From an uncultured Treponema sp. (GTDB taxonomy: Bacteria; Spirochaetota; Spirochaetia; Treponematales; Treponemataceae), in the NCBI GenBank assembly GCA_946535985.1, contig CAMNDY010000003.1, positions 1-64,000 on the forward strand: a stretch of DNA of 64,000 bases, in the 5' to 3' direction. The notes under the pieces were generated by a model, which worked only from the letters and a program-made list of their open reading frames with translations, searched no databases and was not told where the DNA came from. Within the stretch, counting starts at the first letter, position 1. Each line of letters starts with the position of its first letter. This document shows, piece after piece, positions 38,359 to 48,963 of the stretch. Made by a program: the position numbers and the translations under genes.

Positions 38359-40260
38359 CTACTCCATTCTTGTATGATTTGTATTTTGTTGATTTATTAA
38401 ATATTCAAAGCCAAGTTCATGAATAGATTCTTCAAAGCTTTGATTAGCAAAATATCCCTGGATAATTATGTTGGTACAATAAGGTGCCCACCATTCCCAT
38501 TTGTTGCAGGCCTCTACAATTGTAGCAACACAAATGCGGTCTTCAGGCGGTGCATCATAAGGAGCATAAGCAACAAGCCAGGAGTGCCAGCTCTGATCAT
38601 TTTTTCTGTTAGGATTACTGTAGGGTTCAACTTCGGCAGTACCGGTTTTACAGGCAATCTTTACAATTTTATTATTCATAGGATATTGAGGAGTACCGTC
38701 TGTTACTGTATAACGAAGAGCCTCCTGAATCTCTTTCCAGACAGATTTATCGATTGTAGATTCTGTAAGAACAGAAGGTTTAACTTCCCGAATGACTTCA
38801 TCAGAAACAGGGTCGCGCACTTCTTTTAATAAGTGTGGTTTGTAAATAACACCTTCGTTACTAACCATGGCAATCATATTTGCAAGCTGCAGCGGAGTTG
38901 CTTCCATGTAGCCCTGACCAATAGAACAAGACATTGTGTCTCCACCAACCCATTTCTCATGGTACTTTTTCTGTTTCCATTCTGCAGTTGGAACAAGACC
39001 CGATACCTGACTAGGCAAATCTATCTGGGTACTCTGACCAAAACCAAATTCTTTTGCATAAGAAGCAATTTTTTCAATACCAAGATAGTCTCGTCCAATT
39101 GTCCAGTAATAAACGTCGCAGGATTGTGCCATGGCATTCTTAAGATCCAGCCAACCGTGACCAGAATGCAGGTGACAATGGAAGGTTCGTCCACCATAAA
39201 GCATCTTACCTTTACATTCAATTGTTTTTGAAGACGGAAATGCCTTTTCCTGAAGCATTGCCGCACTCATGACAATCTTAAAAGTAGAAGCCGGCGGATA
39301 AGATATCTGAACAGCACGATTAATAAGAGGTTTTGAAGAATCATTTAAAAGCTTTGCATAAAGATTAGATGCGTCATCAGAAGTAAAAAGGTTTGAGTCA
39401 AAGTTTGGATATGAAACCATTGCAAGGATTTCACCCGTAGCAGGTTTTAGAACTACGCTTGCCCCTACTCTTTTTCCAAGAGAATCTTCTACAAGCTTTT
39501 GAACTCTTGAATCAATTGTAAGTACAAGCTTCTTGCCCATTTCAGGAGGCTCTACAATCGGTGTATCAGAAATAATTCTTCCGTGTACATCTACAGTTGC
39601 AAGTTCACGACCAGACTTACCTTGCAAAAGTTCATCATATTGTTTTTCAATTCCGGTTTTTCCTACAACACTAGTGTTTGTATAACCTTTGTTGTAAAGA
39701 ACAGTCATTTCGTCTTTATCAATATCACCTACGTAACCAATGATATGAGAAAGAGAAAGTGTTGTATAAGTATAATTTCTTACTGGTTTAGAAACCCATG
39801 AAACTCCGGGTAAATCATTTTTATTTTCTGCAATGTTTGAAATAATGCTGAAAGGTACATTTGTCCTTACCTGAATTGTTGAATAAGAACGACGCACATT
39901 TTTTGGGATTCTTGCATCTATCTGCGATTTTGAAATTCCAAGATAACCTGCAAGCTTTACCATTACAGTGTCATATTTTGAAGCAGGGATTTCTCCGGGA
40001 ATAACTTCAACAGCAAAAGAGTCGTTGTTTGTTACTAAAGCCATATCGGCATTACGGTCATAAATTTCTCCGCGGGAAGCCGGCAGTGTACTTATCTGAC
40101 TTGAAATTGTTTTTGACTGAATTTTGTATTCTTCACCGTTTGTAATCTGCATTGAAAAAAGACGAAAAACATAAATTATTAAAGCAAAACAGGTAATAAA
40201 AAAGAGGATTATAACTTTTCCATTTTTTGAAATGTTTTGCTGGCTGTTAATCATTATCAA
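38359..40260 (-). CDS. mrdA: Penicillin-binding protein 2
   Basis: YPPASTFKIVMSAAML (SxxK), SCSIGQGYMEATPLQLANMIA, CKTGTAEV (KTG). Confidence 0.95.
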   Translation of the reverse strand: MIMINSQQNISKNGKVIILFFITCFALIIYVFRLFSMQITNGEEYKIQSKTISSQISTLPASRGEIYDRNADMALVTNNDSFAVEVIPGEIPASKYDTVMVKLAGYLGISKSQIDARIPKNVRRSYSTIQVRTNVPFSIISNIAENKNDLPGVSWVSKPVRNYTYTTLSLSHIIGYVGDIDKDEMTVLYNKGYTNTSVVGKTGIEKQYDELLQGKSGRELATVDVHGRIISDTPIVEPPEMGKKLVLTIDSRVQKLVEDSLGKRVGASVVLKPATGEILAMVSYPNFDSNLFTSDDASNLYAKLLNDSSKPLINRAVQISYPPASTFKIVMSAAMLQEKAFPSSKTIECKGKMLYGGRTFHCHLHSGHGWLDLKNAMAQSCDVYYWTIGRDYLGIEKIASYAKEFGFGQSTQIDLPSQVSGLVPTAEWKQKKYHEKWVGGDTMSCSIGQGYMEATPLQLANMIAMVSNEGVIYKPHLLKEVRDPVSDEVIREVKPSVLTESTIDKSVWKEIQEALRYTVTDGTPQYPMNNKIVKIACKTGTAEVEPYSNPNRKNDQSWHSWLVAYAPYDAPPEDRICVATIVEACNKWEWWAPYCTNIIIQGYFANQSFEESIHELGFEYLINQQNTNHTRME

Positions 40261-40771
40261 TCATATCCTTAGTATCATGAATAGAAAGCTGAGGTTTAAA
40301 GAACGAGAGGAACTTAAATACCACAGGAGCCAGAATTATGTTTGCACAAAATTCAAATAAGAACTCGTAAGATATGATGCTGTAAACATTTAATGAAAGT
40401 TTTGGGAAAAATAAGGAAATTAAAAAGATTAAAAGTTTTTTTGTAAGGGTTGCAATTCCAACAGAAGCTATTGGAATTACTAAACCGGAAATGATGATTG
40501 TATTTGAGAACAAGCCAGTAATATAACCAATCAGTGTTCTAAAGACACAGTTGAAACCAAATGGAACGCCTGTTATAAAATCAAGGAAAAGTCCCGAAAT
40601 AAAACCTGAAACTTCTCCGTATAACTTGCCGTTTAAAAGTGAAAAATAAATACAGCATATAAGAACTAAATCAGGAACGACAAGTAAGAATGAAATATTT
40701 GACAGAATTGAAGATTCTATAATTGTTGCGGCAAATAAAAACAAAGTACTTATTAAAAGTGATCTTACCAT
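40247..40771 (-). CDS. mreD: Rod-shape-determining protein MreD
   Basis: Multi-TM protein, FISGLFLDFITGVPFGFNCVFRTLIGYITGL, position between mreC and mrdA. Confidence 0.88.
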   Translation of the reverse strand: MVRSLLISTLFLFAATIIESSILSNISFLLVVPDLVLICCIYFSLLNGKLYGEVSGFISGLFLDFITGVPFGFNCVFRTLIGYITGLFSNTIIISGLVIPIASVGIATLTKKLLIFLISLFFPKLSLNVYSIISYEFLFEFCANIILAPVVFKFLSFFKPQLSIHDTKDMIDND

Positions 40772-41640
40772 TATTCTACCACCTTTCTGTCATTCAGCTG
40801 CTTCTGGTTTACAACAATTACATTTTCGAGTCTTGAAAAATCGATGATTGGAATAAGCTCAATATTAAGTGAAGAGTTGTAATCAAGACTTATGATTTTT
40901 GAAATTGTACCAATAGGGATATCTTTAAGGTAATTGTCGTTTTCTCCGGAGGTAACAATTATGTCTCCGTAAGAAAGCTCGCTTGCAACATTTTTTCTGA
41001 TATATTGAAGTAAAAGCGGTTTATCCTGGCTGCCGGTTCCATTTACAAGTCCAAGGTCACGCTGGTTCTGGATTCTTGCAGAAACAATGTAGTTCAAGTT
41101 ATATACAGGCATTACCTGGCTAGTAAAAGTTCCAACCTGAACAACTTTTCCAACAAGCCCTCTGTTTCCATTCTGGAATGCAATTACCGGCATATTCTTT
41201 TTAATTCCGTTTACACTTCCTTTATCAATTGTAAGGTAGGTATAAACGTTATCAAAATCACGGGAGATAATTTGTGCCGGATAATTCTGTTCATCAAGCG
41301 AAACAGCAAAGTCCAGTTGTTCACGCAGGCGTTCATTTTCCTTACGGATATCGGCATTTGAACGCTGCATCTGTTCATAGTTTTCGAGCTTTATAACAAG
41401 ATCATTATAATCTTTTTTAAGTTGCCTTAATTCTTTTACTGCATTAAAGGTGTCGCCAATTCCATGAGTAACAAAATGAATGCCCTTTTCGACAGTTGAA
41501 ATGGCGGAAAATCCTATTTTTTTTAGATTAAGAACAAATCCACCACCGCTAAAATTCAAAACGATATTTGAGATTAGTAATAATCCAATCAGGAGGAATT
41601 CAGGAAATCTAAACTTAAAACCGTTCTGTTTTTTAGACAT
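40771..41640 (-). CDS. mreC: Rod-shape-determining protein MreC
   Basis: TM + coiled coil + beta domain (YLTIDKGSVNGIKKNMPVIAF, GLVGKVVQVG, YGDIIVTSGENDNYLKDIPIGTIS). Confidence 0.92.
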   Translation of the reverse strand: MSKKQNGFKFRFPEFLLIGLLLISNIVLNFSGGGFVLNLKKIGFSAISTVEKGIHFVTHGIGDTFNAVKELRQLKKDYNDLVIKLENYEQMQRSNADIRKENERLREQLDFAVSLDEQNYPAQIISRDFDNVYTYLTIDKGSVNGIKKNMPVIAFQNGNRGLVGKVVQVGTFTSQVMPVYNLNYIVSARIQNQRDLGLVNGTGSQDKPLLLQYIRKNVASELSYGDIIVTSGENDNYLKDIPIGTISKIISLDYNSSLNIELIPIIDFSRLENVIVVNQKQLNDRKVVE

Positions 41641-41682
41641 CTTAAGACCTTTTATTAAGTTGTATAGCTGCTGGAAACTATA

Positions 41683-42723
41683 CTATTCGTTAAGGCTGTC
41701 GTAAATAGAACGTTCAGAAGACATATTCTTAAAGAGACTGAATGCTTCACCGGCTCCAAGAGCAACACATTCAAGAGGCTTTTCAACAAGAATTACAGGT
41801 ACACCAGTTTCCTTAGAAATAAGACGAGGAAGCTCACGTAACATTGAACCACCACCAGTCATTACAATACCTCTTTCAATAATATCAGAAGCAAGCTCAG
41901 GAGGAGTTTCGCTAAGAACAATCTTTATTTCATCAACAATCTTATTTACAGGATCTTTAAGTGCTTCACGAACTTCTACACTATCAATTTCAAGGCGGCG
42001 TGGAAGACCGGTAATAGCGTCTGTTCCTTTGAGCTCCATTTTTTCAATAGTCTTTTCAGGAGCGGCATTACCAATCTGAATCTTAAGGCGTTCTGCAGCA
42101 GGCTGACCAATTATAAGGTTATGTACGCTACGGACATGCTTTACAATAGCTTCATCAAACTTATCTCCACCAATGCGGATAGAATGTGTAACAACCATGC
42201 CTCCAAGAGAAATAACGGAAACTTCTGTTGTACCACCACCAATATCGCAAACCATGTGTCCAGCCGGTTCATAAATAGGGATTTTTGCACCAATAGCTGC
42301 GGCTAAAGATTCAGGAATAACTTCTACTTCCTTGGCACCGGATTTAAGAGCTGCTTCAATAAGAGCACGGCGTTCAACATCAGTTACGCAAGATGGGATA
42401 CCAATTTTCATTCTGATAGATTTGAACATCTGATGGCGCGGGATAATTTTTTGAATGAAGTATTTTATCATTTTTTCTGTACTGTCAATGTCTGCAATAA
42501 CACCGTCAGCCAGAGGTCTGATTGCTATAATATTTCCAGGTGTACGGTCAAGCATGCGTTTAGCTTCTGAACCAACTGCTACAGTCTTCTTTGTACCGCG
42601 TTCTACGGCAATTACAGAAGGCTCATCAACAACCATACCTTTATCTTTTACATATATGAGGGTATTACAAGTACCAAGATCGATACCAATATCGGTAGAA
42701 AATTTGTCAAAAAATCCCATCAA
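41683..42723 (-). CDS. mreB: Rod-shape-determining actin-like protein MreB
   Basis: [66 protein letters not shown]. Confidence 0.97.
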   Translation of the reverse strand: MMGFFDKFSTDIGIDLGTCNTLIYVKDKGMVVDEPSVIAVERGTKKTVAVGSEAKRMLDRTPGNIIAIRPLADGVIADIDSTEKMIKYFIQKIIPRHQMFKSIRMKIGIPSCVTDVERRALIEAALKSGAKEVEVIPESLAAAIGAKIPIYEPAGHMVCDIGGGTTEVSVISLGGMVVTHSIRIGGDKFDEAIVKHVRSVHNLIIGQPAAERLKIQIGNAAPEKTIEKMELKGTDAITGLPRRLEIDSVEVREALKDPVNKIVDEIKIVLSETPPELASDIIERGIVMTGGGSMLRELPRLISKETGVPVILVEKPLECVALGAGEAFSLFKNMSSERSIYDSLNE

Positions 42724-42819
42724 AATCCTCCCATGATTTTTTGCGATTTAGTTTTTAATAATTAATCTATTATACAACTATTTCAATAAATAATAAAGAA
42801 TATTCTTATATTATTCGCT

Positions 42820-43776
42820 TTATTCAGATAATTTTTTTAATGCACCGGAGTGATTTGGCTGAATTTTACGCGCTTTCCTCCATTCTGCACGTGCTGCAAC
42901 AAGATTTTCCTGCTTTTCATAAATCAAACCAATACCATAATGTGCATCTGCAGAATTTTCATCTTTTGCCAAAACCGCATTAAACTGTTCCAGTGCATTT
43001 TGTAAATCATCTGTGTCTATATAAATATTTCCTAAAAGAAGCCTGCTTTTAAGAATTATTTCATCATTTGAGCTGTTGTTTATTATTCTAAAAAGATATT
43101 GGGATGCAGCACCTGTTTCGCCGGCTTTATAATACTGCTCTGCAATGCTAAGCAAAAGAAAATCAGATTCGCGGACAAGCAAGGCTTCTGTAAAAGCAGA
43201 AATACTTTCATAAGTCATACCAAGTGAGGCATAGCTTAATCCCAGGTATTCTGCAATATCATCGGCGTAGTAACCGTTTTCTCGTGCGAGGTTGAGATAT
43301 TTAATTGCCAGATCTGCATAATAATATGTTGTGATTGTATTTTTATAAAAGTAAGCTTTTCCCAGCATATATTGGAGTTGAGGTAACAAGGATTTACTTG
43401 CATCATACATTGCCAGACGCAGATTATTTATACTTTCATCAAGATATTCCTGAACCTTGTAGGTATCAATCTGGGAAACTGCAAGATAGAAACAAGCGTA
43501 GCCGTAATAAGTTAAAGCAGTATTATTGTAAGGCTTATCCTGCAGGAAAACTTTTCCCTGTTCATAAACACCTTCATAATCGCTTTTTTCCCAGCTTTGT
43601 TTTATGGTTTTTATGGTGATTTTATTTTTGTTATAAGATTGAAATAAAAAGATTCCAAGACTTGCAATTGCTGCTATAAAAAGAAGAATACCCGAAACGA
43701 TGATTGTGTTTCGAAGAATGTGATTTTTTCTTTTTGCAAAGGTTTTTATCTGTTCGTTCTTGGCTTTATTTTTCAT
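42820..43776 (-). CDS. TPR-repeat membrane protein (start at 43776; longer ORF runs into rnpB)
   Basis: MKNKAKNEQIKTFAKRKNHILRNTIIVSGILLFIAAI TM; TPR-like repeats (SADAHYGIGLIYEKQENLVAARAEWRKARKIQPNHSGALKKL). Confidence 0.82.
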   Translation of the reverse strand: MKNKAKNEQIKTFAKRKNHILRNTIIVSGILLFIAAIASLGIFLFQSYNKNKITIKTIKQSWEKSDYEGVYEQGKVFLQDKPYNNTALTYYGYACFYLAVSQIDTYKVQEYLDESINNLRLAMYDASKSLLPQLQYMLGKAYFYKNTITTYYYADLAIKYLNLARENGYYADDIAEYLGLSYASLGMTYESISAFTEALLVRESDFLLLSIAEQYYKAGETGAASQYLFRIINNSSNDEIILKSRLLLGNIYIDTDDLQNALEQFNAVLAKDENSADAHYGIGLIYEKQENLVAARAEWRKARKIQPNHSGALKKLSE

Positions 43777-43791
43777 TTTAATAAAATAAAC

Positions 43792-44188
43792 AAACGGGAC
43801 AATAAGCCGGGTTCTGTCTAAACAAATCACGAGGATTTATTTAATGACCATCTATCCGAACTTTGTATTACTACAAAGCTTTAGCAGCCTACCCGCAGTA
43901 TAAGCTCGGAATAACAAACTGCTGCTCGGCCTTGCTCCAAATGAGGTTTACCCGCATTATCTGTTACCAGATAACCGGTGGTTTCTTACACCACCTTTTC
44001 ACCCTTACCTTTTTCAAGGCGGTTTACTTTCTGTTGCACTTTCTGTCGTCTTACTGGGCTATGCAAGAAATTATGCAGCTGCCAGCAGACGCCCGGTTCT
44101 TATCCGGCATTTATTCCGAAGGAGCCCGGACTTTCACTCATAATTATATCTTATCATCAGGATATAACAACGCGGTCATATCCCGTTT
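43792..44188 (-). ncRNA. rnpB: RNase P RNA (bacterial type A-like)
   Basis: Minus strand has gagtgaaagtccgggctcc (P4 5' half region) and gacagaacccggcttat (3' end); P1 helix aaacggga (44188-44181) / tcccgttt near 43792. Confidence 0.93.
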
Positions 44189-44220
44189 GTTTACAGTATT
44201 TACAGTAAAAGAAAAAAGTT

Positions 44221-45156
44221 TTACTCTTCCTCTTCTTCCTGGCGTTCGTCATCATCTTCATCAGCGTCAGATGCATCTTCGTCAAGATCTTCGTCTTCAT
44301 TTTCAAGATCTTCATCGCCATCGTCGTAGAGTTTTTCTTCTCTTTCTTCTTCGTCGTAGCCCTCTTCATCATCAAAATCATCATCAAGGTCTGCAAGGCT
44401 ACCTGCATCATCCATACTGATAATTGGATCAAAGTCTTTTTCGTTTCCAGTATCTTCATAGAAAAGAATGCGGCTGCAGTATGGACAGAAGTTGATATTA
44501 TCTCCTTCGCGAACAATGTTTGCAAACTGAGCAGGAAGAATCATATTACAACCTGTACAAACACGATTGCGAACAGCTACGATACCTTCTGAATTGCGCT
44601 GAATGATTCTCTGGAACTTGAAGAGGATTTCCTGATCAAGGTCCGGAGTAATTTTATCTTCATCTTTTTTAAGAGAAGTGAGTTCTGAATCGTATTTCTG
44701 TAATTCTTTATTAAGGTTTTCTTTAGAAGCAGCAAGATCACTTTCCTGAGAATTAATCATTTCTTCATTAATCTTCAAAGTGTCTTTAATTTCTTCAAGA
44801 AGTTTTTCTTCTTTCTGGAGTTCTTTGCGAACTTCTGTTTCTTTTTCTGTAGCTTCTAAAATCTGTTTTTCCAAAGCTTCGTATTCACGGTGAGTCTGGA
44901 TATCATCCATTCCCTTTTCACCCTTTTCGCGTGACTTTACAGCTTCGTCTAAATCGAATTTCAACTGAGCCACTTTTGATTTTACTTCTTCATACTCGTT
45001 GTTCTTTTCGATGTATTCTTTCTTCATTCGGGCAAGAAGCTCTTCCTGTGAACCAAGCTGTTTTGGAGCTTCTTCCTTTTTCTTTTCCAATTCGTATTTC
45101 TTTACAAGGATTTTCTGTAATTTCTTTAATTTTTCAAATATGTCCTGTGTAGCCAT
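44221..45156 (-). CDS. Coiled-coil hairpin zinc-ribbon protein (DUF164/CdsZ-like) with hyperacidic C-terminal tail
   Basis: Long coiled coil, GIVAVRNRVCTGCNMILPAQFANIVREGDNINFCPYCSRILFY; tail rich in D/E. Confidence 0.88.
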   Translation of the reverse strand: MATQDIFEKLKKLQKILVKKYELEKKKEEAPKQLGSQEELLARMKKEYIEKNNEYEEVKSKVAQLKFDLDEAVKSREKGEKGMDDIQTHREYEALEKQILEATEKETEVRKELQKEEKLLEEIKDTLKINEEMINSQESDLAASKENLNKELQKYDSELTSLKKDEDKITPDLDQEILFKFQRIIQRNSEGIVAVRNRVCTGCNMILPAQFANIVREGDNINFCPYCSRILFYEDTGNEKDFDPIISMDDAGSLADLDDDFDDEEGYDEEEREEKLYDDGDEDLENEDEDLDEDASDADEDDDERQEEEEE

Positions 45157-45203
45157 TCGGTTTTCCCCTAATAAAATATCATAAAATTATATAAAAGATA
45201 GAT

Positions 45204-45286
45204 TATCGGGTCAAGCCCGATAATGACACTCTCTTTTGTCCTATAATGACACTCTCTTTTGTCCTATAATGACACTCTCTTTTTAC
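45204..45286. repeat. Family C palindrome plus 23-bp tandem direct repeat (3 copies)
   Basis: tcgggtcaagcccgataatgac then units 45218-45240, 45241-45263, 45264-45286 of cKataatgacactctcttttgtc. Confidence 0.85.
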
Positions 45287-47139
45287 TCCATGTAATCCCT
45301 GAGCCCGTTTGCACGTCTTGGGTGGCGGAGTCGGCGCAAAGCTTTTGCTTCAATCTGACGGATACGTTCACGGGTTACATCAAAGTAAAGACCAACCTCT
45401 TCGAGTGTAAGAGAATATCCGTCTTCAAGACCAAAGCGCATCTTAAGAACTTCCTGTTCACGTGGTGGTAAAGTTCCCAAAACTGTTCGCAGCTGCTCCT
45501 GAAGCAAGGTAAAGGCAGTTTGTGTTGCAGGATTTTCAACTTCCTTATCTTCAATGAAGTCTCCGAGCAATGAATCTTCTTCCTCACCAATTGGAGTTTC
45601 AAGAGAAATTGGTTCGCGTGCAACATTCTTAACCTGTTTAACACGGCTTAATGGCCAGCCAAGCTGCTGGGCAATTTCATCATCAGTTGGTTCACGGCCA
45701 AGCTTCTGCATAAGCTGGCGGCTTTCGCGAACAACCTTATTAATCTGTTCAATCATGTGAACCGGTACACGGATTGTTCTTGCCTGGTCAGAAATAGAAC
45801 GTGTAATTGCCTGACGAATCCACCAGGTTGCGTATGTAGAAAACTTAAAGCCCTTACGGTATTCAAATTTTTCTACGGCTTTGATAAGACCAATATTTCC
45901 TTCCTGAACAAGGTCAAAGAAATGAAGACCTCTGTTTGTATATTTCTTTGCAATGGAAACAACAAGACGAAGGTTTGCGTTGATAAGCTTATTCTTCGCC
46001 TTTTCCATCATTACACGGCCACTTTCGATTTCCTGGGCCATTTTAATGATATCTTCTACATTGTTTTCGTAATCGTATTCGAGCTTGTGAAGCTTTCTGT
46101 CAATTTTTTGAATCTGAGTGTAAATCTCGCGGATTTCATCGGCACTCATATTCAATTCTTCTTCGAGTTTTACAGCCTGTGAACGGATTGAGATTTTTTT
46201 ACCAAGACGACGAAGTTCAGAAGGATTAGAAATGCGCAATTCCTTCATCTTCTTTTCCTGTTTCTGATGGTATTCTTCAATTTTTATAGTAGCTTCGCGA
46301 TATTTTTGAGTAAACTTGTCGAGTTCTTCTGTCTGAATGTCAATTTTTTGAAGTTCAGGAATAATCTTTTTGCGAAGGGCCACAAGCTGATCATTATCAA
46401 AAATAGCGCTGGACTGCTCTGCTTCGAAAAGCTGCTTTTTAAGGGCAATATACTGCTTCATTTCCTGAAGAACAGGTTTTATGTGTTCACCATAAGCACT
46501 CTTAAGGCGGCGTTTATCGGCCATTTCTTCATTGAGTTCCTTGCGGGTCTTTCCAGGTTCGTGAATATCAATTCGAGTAAAGGCTTTAAGTGCAATGTTG
46601 TAGAATTCCGGAATCATAATTCCAGAGCCTTTGATTACATCTTTAATGATATTGTTTCCGTCTTCCATCTGTTTAGAAAGCTCAACTTCCTGGTCTGCAG
46701 TAAGAAGATTTTCTTTACCAATTTCTCTTAAATAAAGACGGATTGGATCATCTACGCTTGAATCCTTGTCGCTGTTTACAAGACGAGATTTCTGGCTGTC
46801 TAATTTTTCAAGGTTTTCAATTTCCTTAATTTCATCATTTGCGCCTTCTTCATCATCATCTTCCTGTTCAAGAATGATATCATCGTCATCATCTTCGGTT
46901 ACATCAATATCATCCTGTGCAGGCATATCAGGTTCATCAGAAATTAAATCGGGTTCTACAAGTTGTATATTTTTTTCATTAAGAAACTTAAGAACAGTTT
47001 CCATTTGTGGAGAGTTTACAAAATCCTGACCAAGAATATCTGTAGCCTCGTCCCAAGTTACAAAAGGTTTATCTTTTGCAAAATCCAGAAGTTTTTGTAC
47101 AGCAGGGTTAATGCTTGTTTCTTCCATTTGATTTTTCAC
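45283..47139 (-). CDS. rpoD: RNA polymerase primary sigma factor RpoD
   Basis: [59 protein letters not shown]; region 4 [27 protein letters not shown]...[18 protein letters not shown]. Confidence 0.98.
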   Translation of the reverse strand: MKNQMEETSINPAVQKLLDFAKDKPFVTWDEATDILGQDFVNSPQMETVLKFLNEKNIQLVEPDLISDEPDMPAQDDIDVTEDDDDDIILEQEDDDEEGANDEIKEIENLEKLDSQKSRLVNSDKDSSVDDPIRLYLREIGKENLLTADQEVELSKQMEDGNNIIKDVIKGSGIMIPEFYNIALKAFTRIDIHEPGKTRKELNEEMADKRRLKSAYGEHIKPVLQEMKQYIALKKQLFEAEQSSAIFDNDQLVALRKKIIPELQKIDIQTEELDKFTQKYREATIKIEEYHQKQEKKMKELRISNPSELRRLGKKISIRSQAVKLEEELNMSADEIREIYTQIQKIDRKLHKLEYDYENNVEDIIKMAQEIESGRVMMEKAKNKLINANLRLVVSIAKKYTNRGLHFFDLVQEGNIGLIKAVEKFEYRKGFKFSTYATWWIRQAITRSISDQARTIRVPVHMIEQINKVVRESRQLMQKLGREPTDDEIAQQLGWPLSRVKQVKNVAREPISLETPIGEEEDSLLGDFIEDKEVENPATQTAFTLLQEQLRTVLGTLPPREQEVLKMRFGLEDGYSLTLEEVGLYFDVTRERIRQIEAKALRRLRHPRRANGLRDYME

Positions 47140-48945
47140 CTACTTTGATAATAATTGAGCCTGTTTATCAAGCTCCATTTTTTGAGTAAGAAGATTGTTC
47201 ATTTGAATTCTGTCATCGTCTGTAACAATAACAAAGTCTCGGATTCTTTTTACCAAAGCTTCGCGCTGTTCATCAATCTTATTTCTTTTTATGAACTTTA
47301 TAGTATCCTGTATATAGGCTCCGCAGTTCGACTTTTGATAAACATTGTCTGACAAAGCATTCGTGATATATTGGGTTAAACCCGTTCCGTTACAACTTTC
47401 GATAATGTCAGGTATAGATAACGCTCCCTTTTGAAGACAATCTTCATAAATTCTGAATAACTTTCTGGCGTCGGGATTCTTAAAATCATCTTCATTAAGA
47501 CTGGAACGTAAGGTTTGGAATTGATCTAAATCGGCTGTTATGGCAATTAACCCACGCAATTCTGCATCAAGGTTTATCTGCTGCTTATTTTCCTGATTAT
47601 TATTTTGCCGGATTGTTATACGTTCTCGGGCTTGATTTCGATTTAAAAAGTCCCTTTTTACAGCCTCCGGTTTCAGATTAAACACCTGAGCTAATTGCTC
47701 AAGGCATGACTCCCTCTGAATATCTGACTGTAAACAGTCAATGTAGAGAAAAAATTCCAGTGCAGCCTTAGTTTTTCCCTCAGGCGTGTCAACAGGGTAT
47801 TTTTTCCCTACTTTATTCAAAAGATAGTCACTATCTAATATAGCGTTATTTACTTGTACCGTCAAGTTCTCTGCGCCATATTTAAGCATAATTTCGGCAG
47901 GATCCTTTCCACCTTTTAACTGAATTACTTTTACTGTTAAATCGTGTTCGCGGCAAAGTTTTATGGCTTTCCAGGTTGCTTCCTGCCCCGCTCCGTCCGA
48001 ATCAAAAGAAAGATAAACAGTTCCTCCGGCAACAAAGCCCGAAATCATTTTTATATGTTCTTCGGTTAAGGCTGTTCCTAAAGTAGCAACTGCATAATCC
48101 AGCCCGCACTGATGATATGCAATTACATCCATGTTTCCTTCGCAAAAGATAATTGATTTTTTCTGGCGGATTGTATTTTTGGCAAAATTAAAACCAAATA
48201 AGGTTTCGCGTTTTTTGAACTGAGGCAAGTCTCCCGAGTTCAAATATTTTCTTTGAGATTCATCTGCGGGAGGAATTACACGGCCGCCAAAAGCAACAAC
48301 CTGACCTTTGCGGTTAAAAATCGGGAACATTAAACGGTCTGAAAAAAAGGAATAATCAGGATAATTCTGACTGAAAAGACCCGATTTATTCAAAAAATCC
48401 TGGCTGAAATTTTTACCAAGCAGAAATTTCTTTAACCATTTGCGGTCTGCAGGGGCATATCCAAGTTTAAACTTTTGAATTGTTTCGGTTGTAAGACCGC
48501 GTTTTGTAATATATTCAAGGGCTTTTTTCCCCTGTTCAGTTTCCATTAAAAAGTAATGAAACATGCTTGCAGTTCTTTCATAAAGCTCTATGTTTTTTTC
48601 TACAGTATCATCACGTTTGTAATCGGAAGGAACTCCACCGTCTTTATAACGGATTGGAATACCTGCTTTTTTTGCCAGATTTTCTATAGCCTCAACATAA
48701 GAAAGCTTTTCCATTTCCATTACAAACTTGATTACATCACCCGAAGCATGGCAGCCAAAGCAGTGATAAAACTTCTTATCGGAATCTACATGAAAAGAAG
48801 GTGTTTTTTCTCCGTGGAAAGGACAGCAGCCCCAAAAATCATTCGGACCGCGAGACTTGAGCACAGTATAATCGCCCACTACCGAAACTATGTCGGTTGT
48901 ATTGCGAACTGCATCAATTGTTTCCTGTGCTATAAATCCTGCCAT
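47140..48945 (-). CDS. dnaG: DNA primase
   Basis: GCCPFHGEKTPSFHVDSDKKFYHCFGCHASGDVIKF zinc finger; FCEGNMDVIAYHQCG TOPRIM. Confidence 0.97.
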   Translation of the reverse strand: MAGFIAQETIDAVRNTTDIVSVVGDYTVLKSRGPNDFWGCCPFHGEKTPSFHVDSDKKFYHCFGCHASGDVIKFVMEMEKLSYVEAIENLAKKAGIPIRYKDGGVPSDYKRDDTVEKNIELYERTASMFHYFLMETEQGKKALEYITKRGLTTETIQKFKLGYAPADRKWLKKFLLGKNFSQDFLNKSGLFSQNYPDYSFFSDRLMFPIFNRKGQVVAFGGRVIPPADESQRKYLNSGDLPQFKKRETLFGFNFAKNTIRQKKSIIFCEGNMDVIAYHQCGLDYAVATLGTALTEEHIKMISGFVAGGTVYLSFDSDGAGQEATWKAIKLCREHDLTVKVIQLKGGKDPAEIMLKYGAENLTVQVNNAILDSDYLLNKVGKKYPVDTPEGKTKAALEFFLYIDCLQSDIQRESCLEQLAQVFNLKPEAVKRDFLNRNQARERITIRQNNNQENKQQINLDAELRGLIAITADLDQFQTLRSSLNEDDFKNPDARKLFRIYEDCLQKGALSIPDIIESCNGTGLTQYITNALSDNVYQKSNCGAYIQDTIKFIKRNKIDEQREALVKRIRDFVIVTDDDRIQMNNLLTQKMELDKQAQLLSK

Positions 48946-48963
48946 CCTCTTTTACCGCCTGAT

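Noticed and set aside
43777-43830. N-terminal extension of the TPR protein (MICLDRTRLIVPFVYFIK)
   Set aside because: This part lies partly in the 3' end of rnpB; the ATG at 43776 is the more likely start.
43863-44420. ORF of 185 aa (+ strand) and the overlapping 43978-44208 ORF
   Set aside because: They are antisense to rnpB and the acidic tail of the zinc-ribbon gene; low-complexity HLHHPY-type translation comes from antisense Asp/Glu codons.
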